A stretch of DNA of 64,000 nucleotides. It comes from Planctomyces sp. (lineage in GTDB: Bacteria > Planctomycetota > Planctomycetia > Planctomycetales > Planctomycetaceae). The notes below the pieces were generated by a model. The model worked only from the letters and a program-made list of their open reading frames with translations, was not told the origin of the DNA and did no database searches. How positions within the stretch are numbered: the stretch's first letter is position 1; every line of letters starts with the position of its first letter. The translations under genes and the position numbers were made by a program. The stretch covers positions 1 through 64,000 of the forward strand of contig JAHBXW010000024.1 in assembly GCA_019636235.1 (NCBI GenBank), read 5' to 3'. Below, piece by piece: positions 1 through 8,252 of the stretch.

Positions 1-2423
1 TCGACCGGTTCGGAAACGTCGTGTATGAGAGCGGCGAGGGGGGCAACCTGTATCGCTTCCGACCGGACGGCACGGAGTTCACCCTGTTCGCGTCCGGCAC
101 GTGGAACCCGCACGCCTCGTGCTTCGACGCGTTCGGGCATCTGTTCACGGTCGACAACGATCCGGACAGCCGGCCCCCCTGCCGGCTGCTGCATGTCATT
201 GAAGGGGGCGATTTCGGCTATCGGTTCTCGAACGGCCGCAAGGGGCTGCACCCGTTCACGAGCTGGGACGGCGAGGCGTTCGGGACGCTGCCGATGGTCG
301 CGGGGACGGGGGAGGCGCCGTCGGGCGTTCTGGCGGTCGAGCATGAGTCGCTGCCGGCGGAGCTGCAGGGGGACCTGCTGGTCACGTCATGGGGCGATCA
401 TCGAATCGACCGGTTCCGGCTGCAGCGGCGGGGCGCGACGTTTGTGTCGCTGCCGGAGCCGCTGATCGTCGGGGCCGAGGAGTTTCGTCCGGTCGGGCTG
501 GCGCTGGCTCCGGATGGAAGCCTGTACTGCACCGACTGGGTGCGGCGGGATTACGAACTGCACGGGCAGGGGCGGATCTGGCGCATCGCTCCGGACGGCG
601 CGGGCCCGCCCGTTCCTTCGGATGCGCCGCTGGCGAATGTCGTGGACGCGGAGGCGCTGGTTGCGGCCGTCTCCTCGGGGAGCCTGCTGGAGCGGCGGAC
701 AGCTGCGCGGCGACTGGCGGAGTCGAACGGCAATCGGCTGCTGGGCCTGGTTTCCAATGGAGCGCTGCCGGAGCGGGCCCGATTCGAGGCGCTGGCGGCC
801 TTGGTCGGCCAGCACGCGCCGGATCACGTGCGGGTGCTGAAGGAGCAGGCGCCCCGGTCGACGCCGCCGTTCGACTCGGTGCAGGCGCTGTTGGCGCTGC
901 ACTTCGACGAACGCCCCTCGGTGACGCGCACTCTGGAACTGCTGGAAGATCCGCAGGGATCGGACCCGGATTACCTGCTGCTGGGGATCGACAGTCTGAC
1001 GCCGATGTTCCGTTCGATCTCGCGGCATCCGACTGAGCGGCTGGTCGCGATCGCAAATGGCTGCGTGGCGAATGCGGACGCCTTCGCGCGGTCGCGGCTG
1101 ATCGCCGGACTTTCAGAAGCGCTCGATGCCGCGGCGCTGGATACGTTGGTGACGACCGAATTGCCGCTGAGCCTGGAGGTGCGGTTGTGCGCGTTGCTGG
1201 CCGCGCGGCGCAGCGATCCGGGGAACGTCGACATCCCCCGAGCGGCCCTGCAGCGCGCCGAACCCGGTCTGCGAAGGGCGGCGGCGCAGTGGGTGGGAGA
1301 ACAGGGAATGGCGGACCTGCGCGGGGACGTCGAGGAGTCGCTGGCCCGCGAGCCGATGACGTCGGACCTGTTCCTGGCGACGCTGGCGGCGCTCGACCTG
1401 CTGGAGGGCCGGCCGGCCCGCGAATTCGATCAGTTGCCGTCATCAAAGGCGGCGGTGCGGCTGCTGCAACGGGGCGACCTGCCGCCGCTGGTGCAGGCGA
1501 CGGCGTTGTCGATCGCCGATCCGAACGATCCCGGTCTGACGCCCGAGCTGTTGGCGCGGTGCGCGTCGTCCGGGGAGCTGGTGGTTCGCCGGGAGGCCAT
1601 CCGGACTCTGGCGGGGTGCGGTTCCGAGGCGTCGCTCGACATTCTGCTGTCGCTGGACGAGGCGCCGGAGTTGAGCCGCGAGATCGAACTGGCGCTGGCG
1701 GAACGGTTGTCGCGGGCCGCGGATCATGAGGGGCTTCGCGCCCGCCTGCGGGATCGTCCGCTGACGGAGGATGCGGTGCGCGCGGGGCGGCTGCTGCTGA
1801 CGGTGGATGACGCGTGGCGGGAGCGGGTGCTGGGCGAGGCGCTGGACCTCGTGGAGCGTGATCCGGTTCTGGCGGGCGCGCTGGCGGATCAGTTGCTGGT
1901 GGCGATTGGGGCCGATGCGGTTCCCGAGACGCTGCGATCGGCGGCGACTTCGCGACCTGCGGACGTCGCGGGCTGGACGGCAGCGGCGGAAGCGGCGGAC
2001 GCGGATCCGGAGCAGGGTCGGATGGTGTTCTTTCATCCGCAGGGTCCGGGGTGCGCGCGGTGCCACTCGGTCGGCGGGCGGGGCGGGCGCGTGGGGCCGG
2101 ACCTGTCGGGGGTCGGCCGGACGCAATCGCGCGAGAAGTTGCTGCAGTCGATTCTCGAGCCGAGCGTGGAGGTCGCGCCGCAGTTCACGACCTGGCAGAT
2201 GGTCACGACAGACGGCCGCGTGCACACGGGGATGATCGTCCATGAGAACGAGGGGCGGACGATCCTGGGGGATGTCGAGGGGAACACGACGCTGCTCGCG
2301 ACGCACGACCTCGTCGAACGGCGGCCGCAACGGACATCCGTGATGCCGGAGAAGCTGACGGACCGGATGACGCCGCGCGAGTTCGCGGACCTGCTGGCGT
2401 ATCTGGAATCGCTGCGGGACTGA
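1..2423 (+). CDS. PVC-type haem-binding membrane-bound dehydrogenase, 5' truncated
   Basis: The reading frame is open from base 3, so the N-terminus lies outside the window; the GTG at 21 is only the first in-frame start codon. What remains is about 805 residues. The first 190 residues resemble the blades of an NHL or sorbosone/glucose-dehydrogenase-like beta-propeller (repeated GxLY and DRFR-type strands). A helical, HEAT-like middle part follows (about residues 200-640 counted from base 21), and then a C-terminal cytochrome c domain with CARCH (C678, C681, H682) and a distal Met in SVMPEKL. This order matches the planctomycete and verrucomicrobial PVC haem-binding dehydrogenase family. Such proteins are thought to be exported and to oxidise sugars or alcohols, but the substrate cannot be read from sequence. 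The next gene lies 478 bp downstream. Confidence 0.85.
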   Translation, partial: DRFGNVVYESGEGGNLYRFRPDGTEFTLFASGTWNPHASCFDAFGHLFTVDNDPDSRPPCRLLHVIEGGDFGYRFSNGRKGLHPFTSWDGEAFGTLPMVAGTGEAPSGVLAVEHESLPAELQGDLLVTSWGDHRIDRFRLQRRGATFVSLPEPLIVGAEEFRPVGLALAPDGSLYCTDWVRRDYELHGQGRIWRIAPDGAGPPVPSDAPLANVVDAEALVAAVSSGSLLERRTAARRLAESNGNRLLGLVSNGALPERARFEALAALVGQHAPDHVRVLKEQAPRSTPPFDSVQALLALHFDERPSVTRTLELLEDPQGSDPDYLLLGIDSLTPMFRSISRHPTERLVAIANGCVANADAFARSRLIAGLSEALDAAALDTLVTTELPLSLEVRLCALLAARRSDPGNVDIPRAALQRAEPGLRRAAAQWVGEQGMADLRGDVEESLAREPMTSDLFLATLAALDLLEGRPAREFDQLPSSKAAVRLLQRGDLPPLVQATALSIADPNDPGLTPELLARCASSGELVVRREAIRTLAGCGSEASLDILLSLDEAPELSREIELALAERLSRAADHEGLRARLRDRPLTEDAVRAGRLLLTVDDAWRERVLGEALDLVERDPVLAGALADQLLVAIGADAVPETLRSAATSRPADVAGWTAAAEAADADPEQGRMVFFHPQGPGCARCHSVGGRGGRVGPDLSGVGRTQSREKLLQSILEPSVEVAPQFTTWQMVTTDGRVHTGMIVHENEGRTILGDVEGNTTLLATHDLVERRPQRTSVMPEKLTDRMTPREFADLLAYLESLRD

Positions 2424-2569
2424 ACAGCGCGCAGACCGGGGCCGGGGATCGCGGAGTCGGCTGGAATTGGCCGGGCGGGTCGGCTGATGTGTAAGGGCAG
2501 AGCCTTCGGTCTGGTTGGGGGCGAGTTCGGGGATGGCGGTCGAGTCTGGGAATTTGGTCCGGACGCGAG

Positions 2570-2597
2570 TTGACCCGGACGGGGCGCGACCTATGTT
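2570..2597 (+). promoter_or_regulatory. Candidate sigma-70-type promoter in the gap after the haem dehydrogenase
   Basis: TTGACC at 2570-2575 and TATGTT at 2592-2597 are separated by 16 bp. Transcription would begin near 2604 and meet the strong terminator at 2689-2740 about 135 nt later, before the secretin gene at 2902. The -35 box is 5/6 and the -10 box 4/6 to consensus, which is suggestive in a high-GC background but not decisive. Confidence 0.3.
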
Positions 2598-2603
2598 TGC
2601 CGG

Positions 2604-2740
2604 AGTCGCGGGCCGCTGGCCGCTGACGGCCCCGGGGCGTCAATCGCCCGGCGAGGACGTTGGCGGCAGGCAATTTCATCGCGAGAACAGGCGCGGCAAG
2701 GAAAGCTGGGAGCTTTGAGGGGACCTTGCCGCGCCTTTTT
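2604..2740 (+). ncRNA. Candidate small RNA or terminated leader RNA
   Basis: This is inferred from a promoter-like site ending at 2597 and an intrinsic terminator at 2689-2740, with no convincing coding frame between. The stretch also holds a short hairpin GGGCG-TCAAT-CGCCC near 2635-2650. It matches no RNA family I recognise (no SRP GGAA loop region, no tmRNA or 6S features). It could be an independent sRNA or an attenuated leader of the downstream secretin gene. Confidence 0.25.
2689..2740 (+). terminator. Intrinsic terminator with long stem and T-tract
   Basis: AGGCGCGGCAAGG (2689-2701) pairs perfectly with CCTTGCCGCGCCT (2724-2736) and is followed by TTTT (2737-2740). The 22-nt loop carries a second small stem, AAAGCT with AGCTTT. 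The T-tract is only on the plus-strand side, so the direction is unambiguous. It ends transcription from the haem dehydrogenase gene, from the promoter-like site at 2570, or both. Confidence 0.8.
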
Positions 2741-2901
2741 CTGCTCTCGGGCCAGTACGCAGTCGGGCAGGCTGCGCAAGCTTTTCGGAAAACGCCGGTT
2801 TTGACGGAACCGCTCTTTCCGCCGCCGCCGATATAGGCGGGTGGGCTCAGACCTGACTGGTTCAGGACGCGGTAGGTCTGCGCCTGGAGGTTGGAGCGGC
2901 C

Positions 2902-4989
2902 ATGAAGGGTGGACCCTTCCGGATTGCGGCAGCCGGACTGTGCACGGCGTTCCTGTGGAGCGTCGTCGCCGGCATTACGCATTTCCGGAGCGAAGGTCCG
3001 CGGCTGGCAGCCGCGACCGCCCCTCCGCCGGCCATTCGCTCCGATCTTCCCGCCGACGATTCCGGCGCTCCCGACCACGCGAGCGGCGCGGTCGTGCTGG
3101 CCGACAGCGGCGCGTCGCATGTCGAGTCCGTTCCACTGGTCCGGACGCCCGACATCAGGCCGCAGCCTCCGCGATTGCGGCGGGACGAACGCACCGCGTC
3201 GCTGGACCCCGATCCTTCGATCCGACTGGATGCGCCGGTCCGCGAATTCACTCCGACGCGCAGCCCGGAGTTCTGCGAGCTGCCGCCTCCGCCCGACCTC
3301 GACGTCCTCGTCATCGACGTGCCGCCCGTTCCACCATCGGCCGTCGCTGCGATGCCGTTCAATTCCGAGCTGCCCGCTCCACTGGTTCTCGCCGAACTCT
3401 CGTCGATGCGGCGCGATCTGGACCGCTTCCTGGAACGCCAGCATCTGGAACGTCTGCAGGACCAGGAGCAGCGGCGTCGCGAACTTGTGGAACGTCAGCT
3501 CGAACTGGCTCTGGCCGACCTGCGGACGTCCGTAGAGGCGCTGCGGGACGAACAGCAGAAGGCGGTCGCGGCGCCCGGGCTGCAGGGTGATCCGGAAATC
3601 GCCGCCCCGGTAGGATCGAACGCGGTCCCCCCGCCCGTTGATTTCGGAACGCCCGAGCCCGAGCCATCGCCCGGCAAACCCAACCGGGACCCCGTCCCCG
3701 AGGAACAACCCGCCAAGGCGGCTTCGGCGGACGAGCCGCCGCTGAAAATCAGCATCACGGCCCGCCGCGAACGCGGACGATTTGACTTCGAGATCGACGG
3801 CGCGGAACTGCAGGCCGTCCTCGCGGCCATCGGGCAGCTCGGCGGATCCAACATCATCGCCAGCCCGGAGGTCTCGGGCACGGTGACGGCCGTCTGGCAG
3901 AACACGACGCCGCCGGAAGTGCTGGACGCGCTGGCGGCGGCCCATCGGCTGGTCGTGGAACGCCAGGCGCGTTTTGTCGTCGTCTCGACGGCGGCGCAAT
4001 CGGAGGCGCGGCAACAGGCGCCGCGCACGACGCTGGTGCGACTGTACCGACCGATCTACGTGGCCGCGCACGAGTTGACGCCGCTGCTCGAACCGCTGCT
4101 GACGCCGGGAATTGGCCACCTGGGCGTGACGCTGCCCTCGGGCAACTCCGGGGGATCGACGGGGGGCGACTCCCGCGCCCAGCCTGATGCGATCCTGGTG
4201 GTCGACTATCCGGAGGTGATCGAGATCGTGGGCCGCACGATTCTGGAACTCGACGTTCCGGCTCCGCAGATCGAACTCGAGGCGACGATCCTGGACGTGC
4301 AGTTCACGGAATCGGCCCGGGGCGGCGTGAGCCGTCTGCTGCGCCCCGCGGCGCTGCGGTTCGACGACGACGGCGCGATGTGTGAGACGGACGACATCAG
4401 TTGCCAGTGCCTGCCCGATGACTGCGGCGGCATTGTTGAGGAGCTGCGGCGGACGGCGACGGTGCGTGTCGTCTCGAGCGCGCGGCTGTGCGTGCTGAAT
4501 CGCCAGCCGGCGGAACTGTGCGTGGGAGACGCGCTGGTCTGGCGGCGGCGGACGGGCGCGGGAGGCGCGAGCGACTTCAACGTCGTTGAAGGGGGGGCGC
4601 GGCTGCGGGTGCGGCCGTTCGTCTCGGCCGACCACCTGGTGCGGCTGGAGGTTTCCCCGGAAGTGGCGACAGGCGCGCCGGGCCGGCTGCGGTCGGCGTG
4701 GCAGGCGTTCGCGTCCGTCAGCACGAATGTCACCGTGCCGAACTGCGGGACGCTGGTGATCGCCGGACTGAACATCGAAGAGGACATTCCGGACAGTCGC
4801 GGCCGGTTTAATCCGCTGGGCAAGCTGGCAGCGCGGCTGCGTCGGGACCGGGTGACGCATCGCGAACTGGTGGTGATGATCTCGCCGCGGATCGTCTCGG
4901 AGGCGGCTCCGCAGGAGGTCGATCTGCAGCCGGCGGCCGCGGAAGCGTATCTGGCTCCGCCACTGCGGCTGCCGCTGATTGACCGCTGA
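2902..4989 (+). CDS. Secretin-like outer-membrane protein (GspD/PilQ superfamily), orphan
   Basis: 695 residues; the ATG follows GGAGGTTGGAG. An N-terminal hydrophobic segment (about residues 8-25) suggests export. A Pro-rich linker and a charged coiled-coil (about 165-220, many QERR-type residues) precede an STN/N0-like domain (about 281-365), an N1-like domain (about 372-455, with IxVxDYPEVIE) and the secretin core (about 455-680) ending in the typical VMISPRIV strand. Secretins oligomerise into gated outer-membrane channels for type II secretion or type IV pili. No GspE, GspF or pilin-assembly gene is beside it, so its partner machinery is elsewhere. The long coiled-coil and acidic/Pro-rich N-terminal third are more elaborate than in standard GspD. 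It is convergent with the next gene, with a 18-bp gap. Confidence 0.85.
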   Translation: MKGGPFRIAAAGLCTAFLWSVVAGITHFRSEGPRLAAATAPPPAIRSDLPADDSGAPDHASGAVVLADSGASHVESVPLVRTPDIRPQPPRLRRDERTASLDPDPSIRLDAPVREFTPTRSPEFCELPPPPDLDVLVIDVPPVPPSAVAAMPFNSELPAPLVLAELSSMRRDLDRFLERQHLERLQDQEQRRRELVERQLELALADLRTSVEALRDEQQKAVAAPGLQGDPEIAAPVGSNAVPPPVDFGTPEPEPSPGKPNRDPVPEEQPAKAASADEPPLKISITARRERGRFDFEIDGAELQAVLAAIGQLGGSNIIASPEVSGTVTAVWQNTTPPEVLDALAAAHRLVVERQARFVVVSTAAQSEARQQAPRTTLVRLYRPIYVAAHELTPLLEPLLTPGIGHLGVTLPSGNSGGSTGGDSRAQPDAILVVDYPEVIEIVGRTILELDVPAPQIELEATILDVQFTESARGGVSRLLRPAALRFDDDGAMCETDDISCQCLPDDCGGIVEELRRTATVRVVSSARLCVLNRQPAELCVGDALVWRRRTGAGGASDFNVVEGGARLRVRPFVSADHLVRLEVSPEVATGAPGRLRSAWQAFASVSTNVTVPNCGTLVIAGLNIEEDIPDSRGRFNPLGKLAARLRRDRVTHRELVVMISPRIVSEAAPQEVDLQPAAAEAYLAPPLRLPLIDR

Positions 4990-5007
4990 CCGACGCGGCG
5001 GAAACGC

Positions 5008-7470
5008 TCAGCGGGAATGGGGCGTTTCGGGGAGTTCCGCGGCCGAGATGCCCGGGAGCATGCGCGTCGAGCGGAGCGCGGTCGTGGAAACGAGTTCGCT
5101 GTCTGCGGCGTCCTCGAACCGGCGTCCGCGGTAGACGACTTCTCCCGACAGCAGTCCATCGGCATCCAGCAGGGACTCGTCGAGCGGCGCGTCCAACCCG
5201 CTGAGCGCGACGAGCGAGGCCCCCGGCGACAGGACCGATTCGACGCCGCCGATCGCCAGCGTCCGCTGCCAGTCGGGGGGCGACGCGTCGGCGTCGAGCC
5301 GCAGCAGCGACGCGCCTTCCGCAAGATCGAAGACGCAGGCGTTGGCGAGGACCTCGATTCGCATGCCCGCGGCGCGGGCGGCGGGAGTCCACTCGATCAG
5401 GGGACCCGATTCGCGGAGCGTCGAGCGCGCGATCCGCACGCGCAGCTGCCGCTGCGGCCGGCCGGCGGCGCCGAGTTTCAGCCAGGGTCCGCCGCCCGTC
5501 TTGAGGCAGTTCGTCAGGCTGACAGCGCCCGGCCGAACCGGACAGTGCATGCCGGTCGGCCCGAAGTGCACGTTCTGCAGGGTGAGGCTCGTTGCGACAG
5601 CGGACGCGGGGTCTTTCGGCTCCCAGCGAATCCACACGGGAGCGGCGTCGCCGAACCGGGGCGCGACGACATCGAACCGCGACCGGACGATCTCCAGCGA
5701 GCGCGCCCGAATGCTTACGGCTGGCTCGGGCGCCGGCTGTCGTTCAAAGCGGATCGACACGTTCTCGAGCCGCAGCGAGTCGGCGGCGACCTGCCAGGGT
5801 TCGCCCTGAACGACGATCGTCGCCAGTCCCGAGTCCGGGGCGCGAATGATGAGCGTCCCGCCGGCGTGCACGTCCCGGGCGAGGTATGTCGCGCCGGGCG
5901 TCAGCCACAGAGTTCCGTCAGGATCGGGATCGGGCAGCGCGGCGGTTCCCGCAGCGGCGCGGATCTCGGCGGAGGGGACGCGGTCGTTCGAGGGGCGGGT
6001 CGCGTCCGGGGTCGCACTGACGCCGGCGATGGCCGTCTCCGGCGCAGTGGGGGAAACCTGAGTCGTGTCGGCGGCGGCGGCGCTGCGGCGACCCGACTTC
6101 GCGGCCCCGGCCGTCGCGGGGGCAGGATCTCCGCCGATCTGCAGGAGTTCGGTGTGAAACCCGGTGCGGGCCAGGAGCACGCCCAGCACGCCGAGGACGA
6201 CGATCGTCGCCGCAGTCGGCAGCAGGCGCCGAACCAGCGACGGCCCCTCTGCGGTCCGCGCGGGCGCCTCTCCCTGAAACGATTTCAGAAACCGGCGCAA
6301 CCGACGTTCATCCCGCGCGCCCGGGGGGCCGATTCGCCGCAACAGCCGCTCGAACCCGGCTTCCCGTTGCGCGGGATCAGGCCGCGTCGCGATGCCGATG
6401 ACCTCCGCGAGTTCGCGCGGAGTTGCAGGAGCGATGTCCCGGATGTCAGGAATTCCGCGCGTCCGATGCGCCGCCAGTTTCGCCAGCGGATCGCCGGTGG
6501 GAAACGGCGGCCGGCCCGCGAGGAGCTGCCACAGCACGCAGCCGCCGGCGTACTGGTCCGAAGCCGACGTGGGGGCGCGCGGCTGGGCGGCCAGTTCCGG
6601 GGCGACGCCGTCGAACGCGTCGAGCGGCAGCCGCGTCGCCAGCGACAGGTCCGGCTCGATCGCGGGCAGCACTCCAGGGAACAGCACGTTCAATCGCCCG
6701 TCGGCGCTGATCCGAATGTTCTTGAGCCGCACGTCGCCGTGGGCGACGCCGCGATGCTCCAGCAGCGCGAGCGCGGCGAGGAGCTGGCGGGCGATCGCGA
6801 GGACGGCGTCGGGGGGGAAGCGGCCCCGGCGGACGAGGAGTTCCTTCAGCGACGGGCCTTCGACGTCTCGGGAGCGGAGGAGGATGCGGTCGCGGTCGAT
6901 GTCGATGCTGGTCGGCGCCGCGAGGGCCGAGTCGGCGAGTCCGTGCAGGCGGTCGAGCGCGAGCGACAACCGGTCGGCCGCGCGCGGCAGCGCGTCCGGG
7001 TGCAGCGGATGGATGGCGACGAGCCCCGGTTCTCCGGCGACGATCCGCCGCGCGCGATACACGCCGCGCCAGGCGTCTTGCTCGATCCGATCGACGAGCA
7101 GGAATGGTCCGGCGCGGAGCTGTTCGGGAGCAGCGGCGTCAAGCACGCGGCCCTGGAAGGGGGTCAGCGCGCGATGGCGGACGAGAGCGTCGATCCACAG
7201 CGAATCGAAGGCTGGGAGATCGCGCGACATGCGTCGGACGTCCGACCGGCAGCGCGCAATGTCGGCCGGCTCGCAGAGGCCCCATTCGGCCAGACGCTGA
7301 ACCAGCTCGCGCGACGGCCAATCCACCCGTACGGCTCCTTCCCCCACCGGCCGATCCATCCCCCGGGGCGCACTGTCCCCCTGGCCGGGCGCGGGTTTAT
7401 CCCAGATCGGATCGCAGCCAGCAAGACGGGTCGCGCGAACGGTCGGATGGCGAGCTTCAGCGGACGACAT
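5008..7470 (-). CDS. Membrane pseudokinase with C-terminal beta-helix-like domain
   Basis: 820 residues from the ATG at 7470; a longer frame runs to 7692 but would overlap the neighbouring gene. Residues about 100-400 form a Ser/Thr-kinase-like fold: an APE-type VAPEL motif, SDQYAGG (the DxYxxG helix) and RPPFPTGDP. Catalytic residues are altered. The VAIK lysine is His154, HRD reads HGD (D246 kept), the following lysine is Arg248, N251 is kept and the DFG aspartate is Phe264 (FPG). A membrane segment near residues 420-440 is followed by about 350 residues of short strand-rich repeats (IIRAP, VSIRAR, EIVRSRF) typical of a parallel beta-helix outside the membrane. Planctomycetes carry many kinases of the cytosolic kinase/TM/extracytoplasmic sensor type; this one is probably a non-catalytic scaffold or nucleotide sensor. 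Confidence 0.75.
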   Translation of the reverse strand: MSSAEARHPTVRATRLAGCDPIWDKPAPGQGDSAPRGMDRPVGEGAVRVDWPSRELVQRLAEWGLCEPADIARCRSDVRRMSRDLPAFDSLWIDALVRHRALTPFQGRVLDAAAPEQLRAGPFLLVDRIEQDAWRGVYRARRIVAGEPGLVAIHPLHPDALPRAADRLSLALDRLHGLADSALAAPTSIDIDRDRILLRSRDVEGPSLKELLVRRGRFPPDAVLAIARQLLAALALLEHRGVAHGDVRLKNIRISADGRLNVLFPGVLPAIEPDLSLATRLPLDAFDGVAPELAAQPRAPTSASDQYAGGCVLWQLLAGRPPFPTGDPLAKLAAHRTRGIPDIRDIAPATPRELAEVIGIATRPDPAQREAGFERLLRRIGPPGARDERRLRRFLKSFQGEAPARTAEGPSLVRRLLPTAATIVVLGVLGVLLARTGFHTELLQIGGDPAPATAGAAKSGRRSAAAADTTQVSPTAPETAIAGVSATPDATRPSNDRVPSAEIRAAAGTAALPDPDPDGTLWLTPGATYLARDVHAGGTLIIRAPDSGLATIVVQGEPWQVAADSLRLENVSIRFERQPAPEPAVSIRARSLEIVRSRFDVVAPRFGDAAPVWIRWEPKDPASAVATSLTLQNVHFGPTGMHCPVRPGAVSLTNCLKTGGGPWLKLGAAGRPQRQLRVRIARSTLRESGPLIEWTPAARAAGMRIEVLANACVFDLAEGASLLRLDADASPPDWQRTLAIGGVESVLSPGASLVALSGLDAPLDESLLDADGLLSGEVVYRGRRFEDAADSELVSTTALRSTRMLPGISAAELPETPHSR

Positions 7471-7507
7471 CGTTCGGGGCGTCGGCGCGCCGACGAGCAG
7501 CGATTCG

Positions 7508-8116
7508 TCAGTCCGGGAGCGGCGGCGGGGCAGAGCGCAGCAGCGGGGCCGAAATCTCCAGCAGATCGACGGCCGGGCGGCGGTTGCAGAAGATCGTCGC
7601 CAGCCGGCCGTAGGTCTCCGCGCCGACCGGGCAGCCGAAGATGTCGGACAGCGCCGGGCCGATCTCAATTCGGAGCACCGCGCCCAGATCAATGTGCCGC
7701 AGGACGTTGTGATCGATCAGCACCTGCCCGAGCGGGGTCTGCTCGGCGAGGATGGCCTCGCGGACGTCCTGGGTGACGAACTCGAAATTGAATCGGATCG
7801 CCCCGAACTGGACGACCCGTTCGCCCGGAAACTGCGGCGTGGACTCGCTGTGCGTCCGGCGGGGAGTGGATTCGGGAACGGTCAGCAGGCTGGTCCGGTG
7901 GTAGCCTTCCTCGTCGGTGTTCCGATCCAGGACGTGCACGCGGACGGGATTTCCATGAAAGTCCTCCATGGCCAGCGTCATGTGGTGGTCGTGGACGAGC
8001 AGCGCCCGATAGGGTTCGGGAGTGACGGCGGCCGGGACGTGTTCGGCCAGCTGAAACAGCCGCTCGTGCCGGAGGTGCGCCGGAACGAGCCGATCCAATT
8101 CATCGAGCGGATTCAC
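7508..8116 (-). CDS. Chorismate-lyase-like (UbiC/UTRA fold) protein
   Basis: 202 residues, no signal peptide. The order of motifs recalls the UbiC/DUF98 fold: an Arg-containing strand (RALLVHD), QTPLGQVLIDH in the centre and TYGRLATIFCNRRPAVDLLEIS near the C-terminus, the counterpart of the UbiC segment running from an aromatic-Gly-Arg to the final strand. UbiC releases pyruvate from chorismate to give 4-hydroxybenzoate. Planctomycetes usually make menaquinone, so the substrate here may differ; I would not call it ubiC. It is divergent from the toroid-repeat gene at 8253 and lies 37 bp upstream of the pseudokinase on the same strand. Confidence 0.55.
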   Translation of the reverse strand: MNPLDELDRLVPAHLRHERLFQLAEHVPAAVTPEPYRALLVHDHHMTLAMEDFHGNPVRVHVLDRNTDEEGYHRTSLLTVPESTPRRTHSESTPQFPGERVVQFGAIRFNFEFVTQDVREAILAEQTPLGQVLIDHNVLRHIDLGAVLRIEIGPALSDIFGCPVGAETYGRLATIFCNRRPAVDLLEISAPLLRSAPPPLPD

Positions 8117-8252
8117 AGTGTCATGCTCCCGTGCCTTACAATCGTGTAGCGGTTTCGGGCGGCTTCGTAAATGCGGAGCGACATCCCGTTCCGCAGCGAG
8201 TGAACGGGGTGCAGTTGTGTGTGCACAGTCTCAACGTCGCGGGCGCCGACGC

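Noticed and set aside
2515-2718. 67-codon plus-strand frame before the secretin
   Set aside because: No ribosome-binding site or family match, and it runs into the terminator stem; the non-coding interpretation fits better.
2203-4860. Very long open frame on the minus strand opposite the haem dehydrogenase and secretin genes
   Set aside because: It lies antisense to recognisable proteins, has low-complexity Arg-rich composition and no family match; long antisense frames are expected at this GC content.
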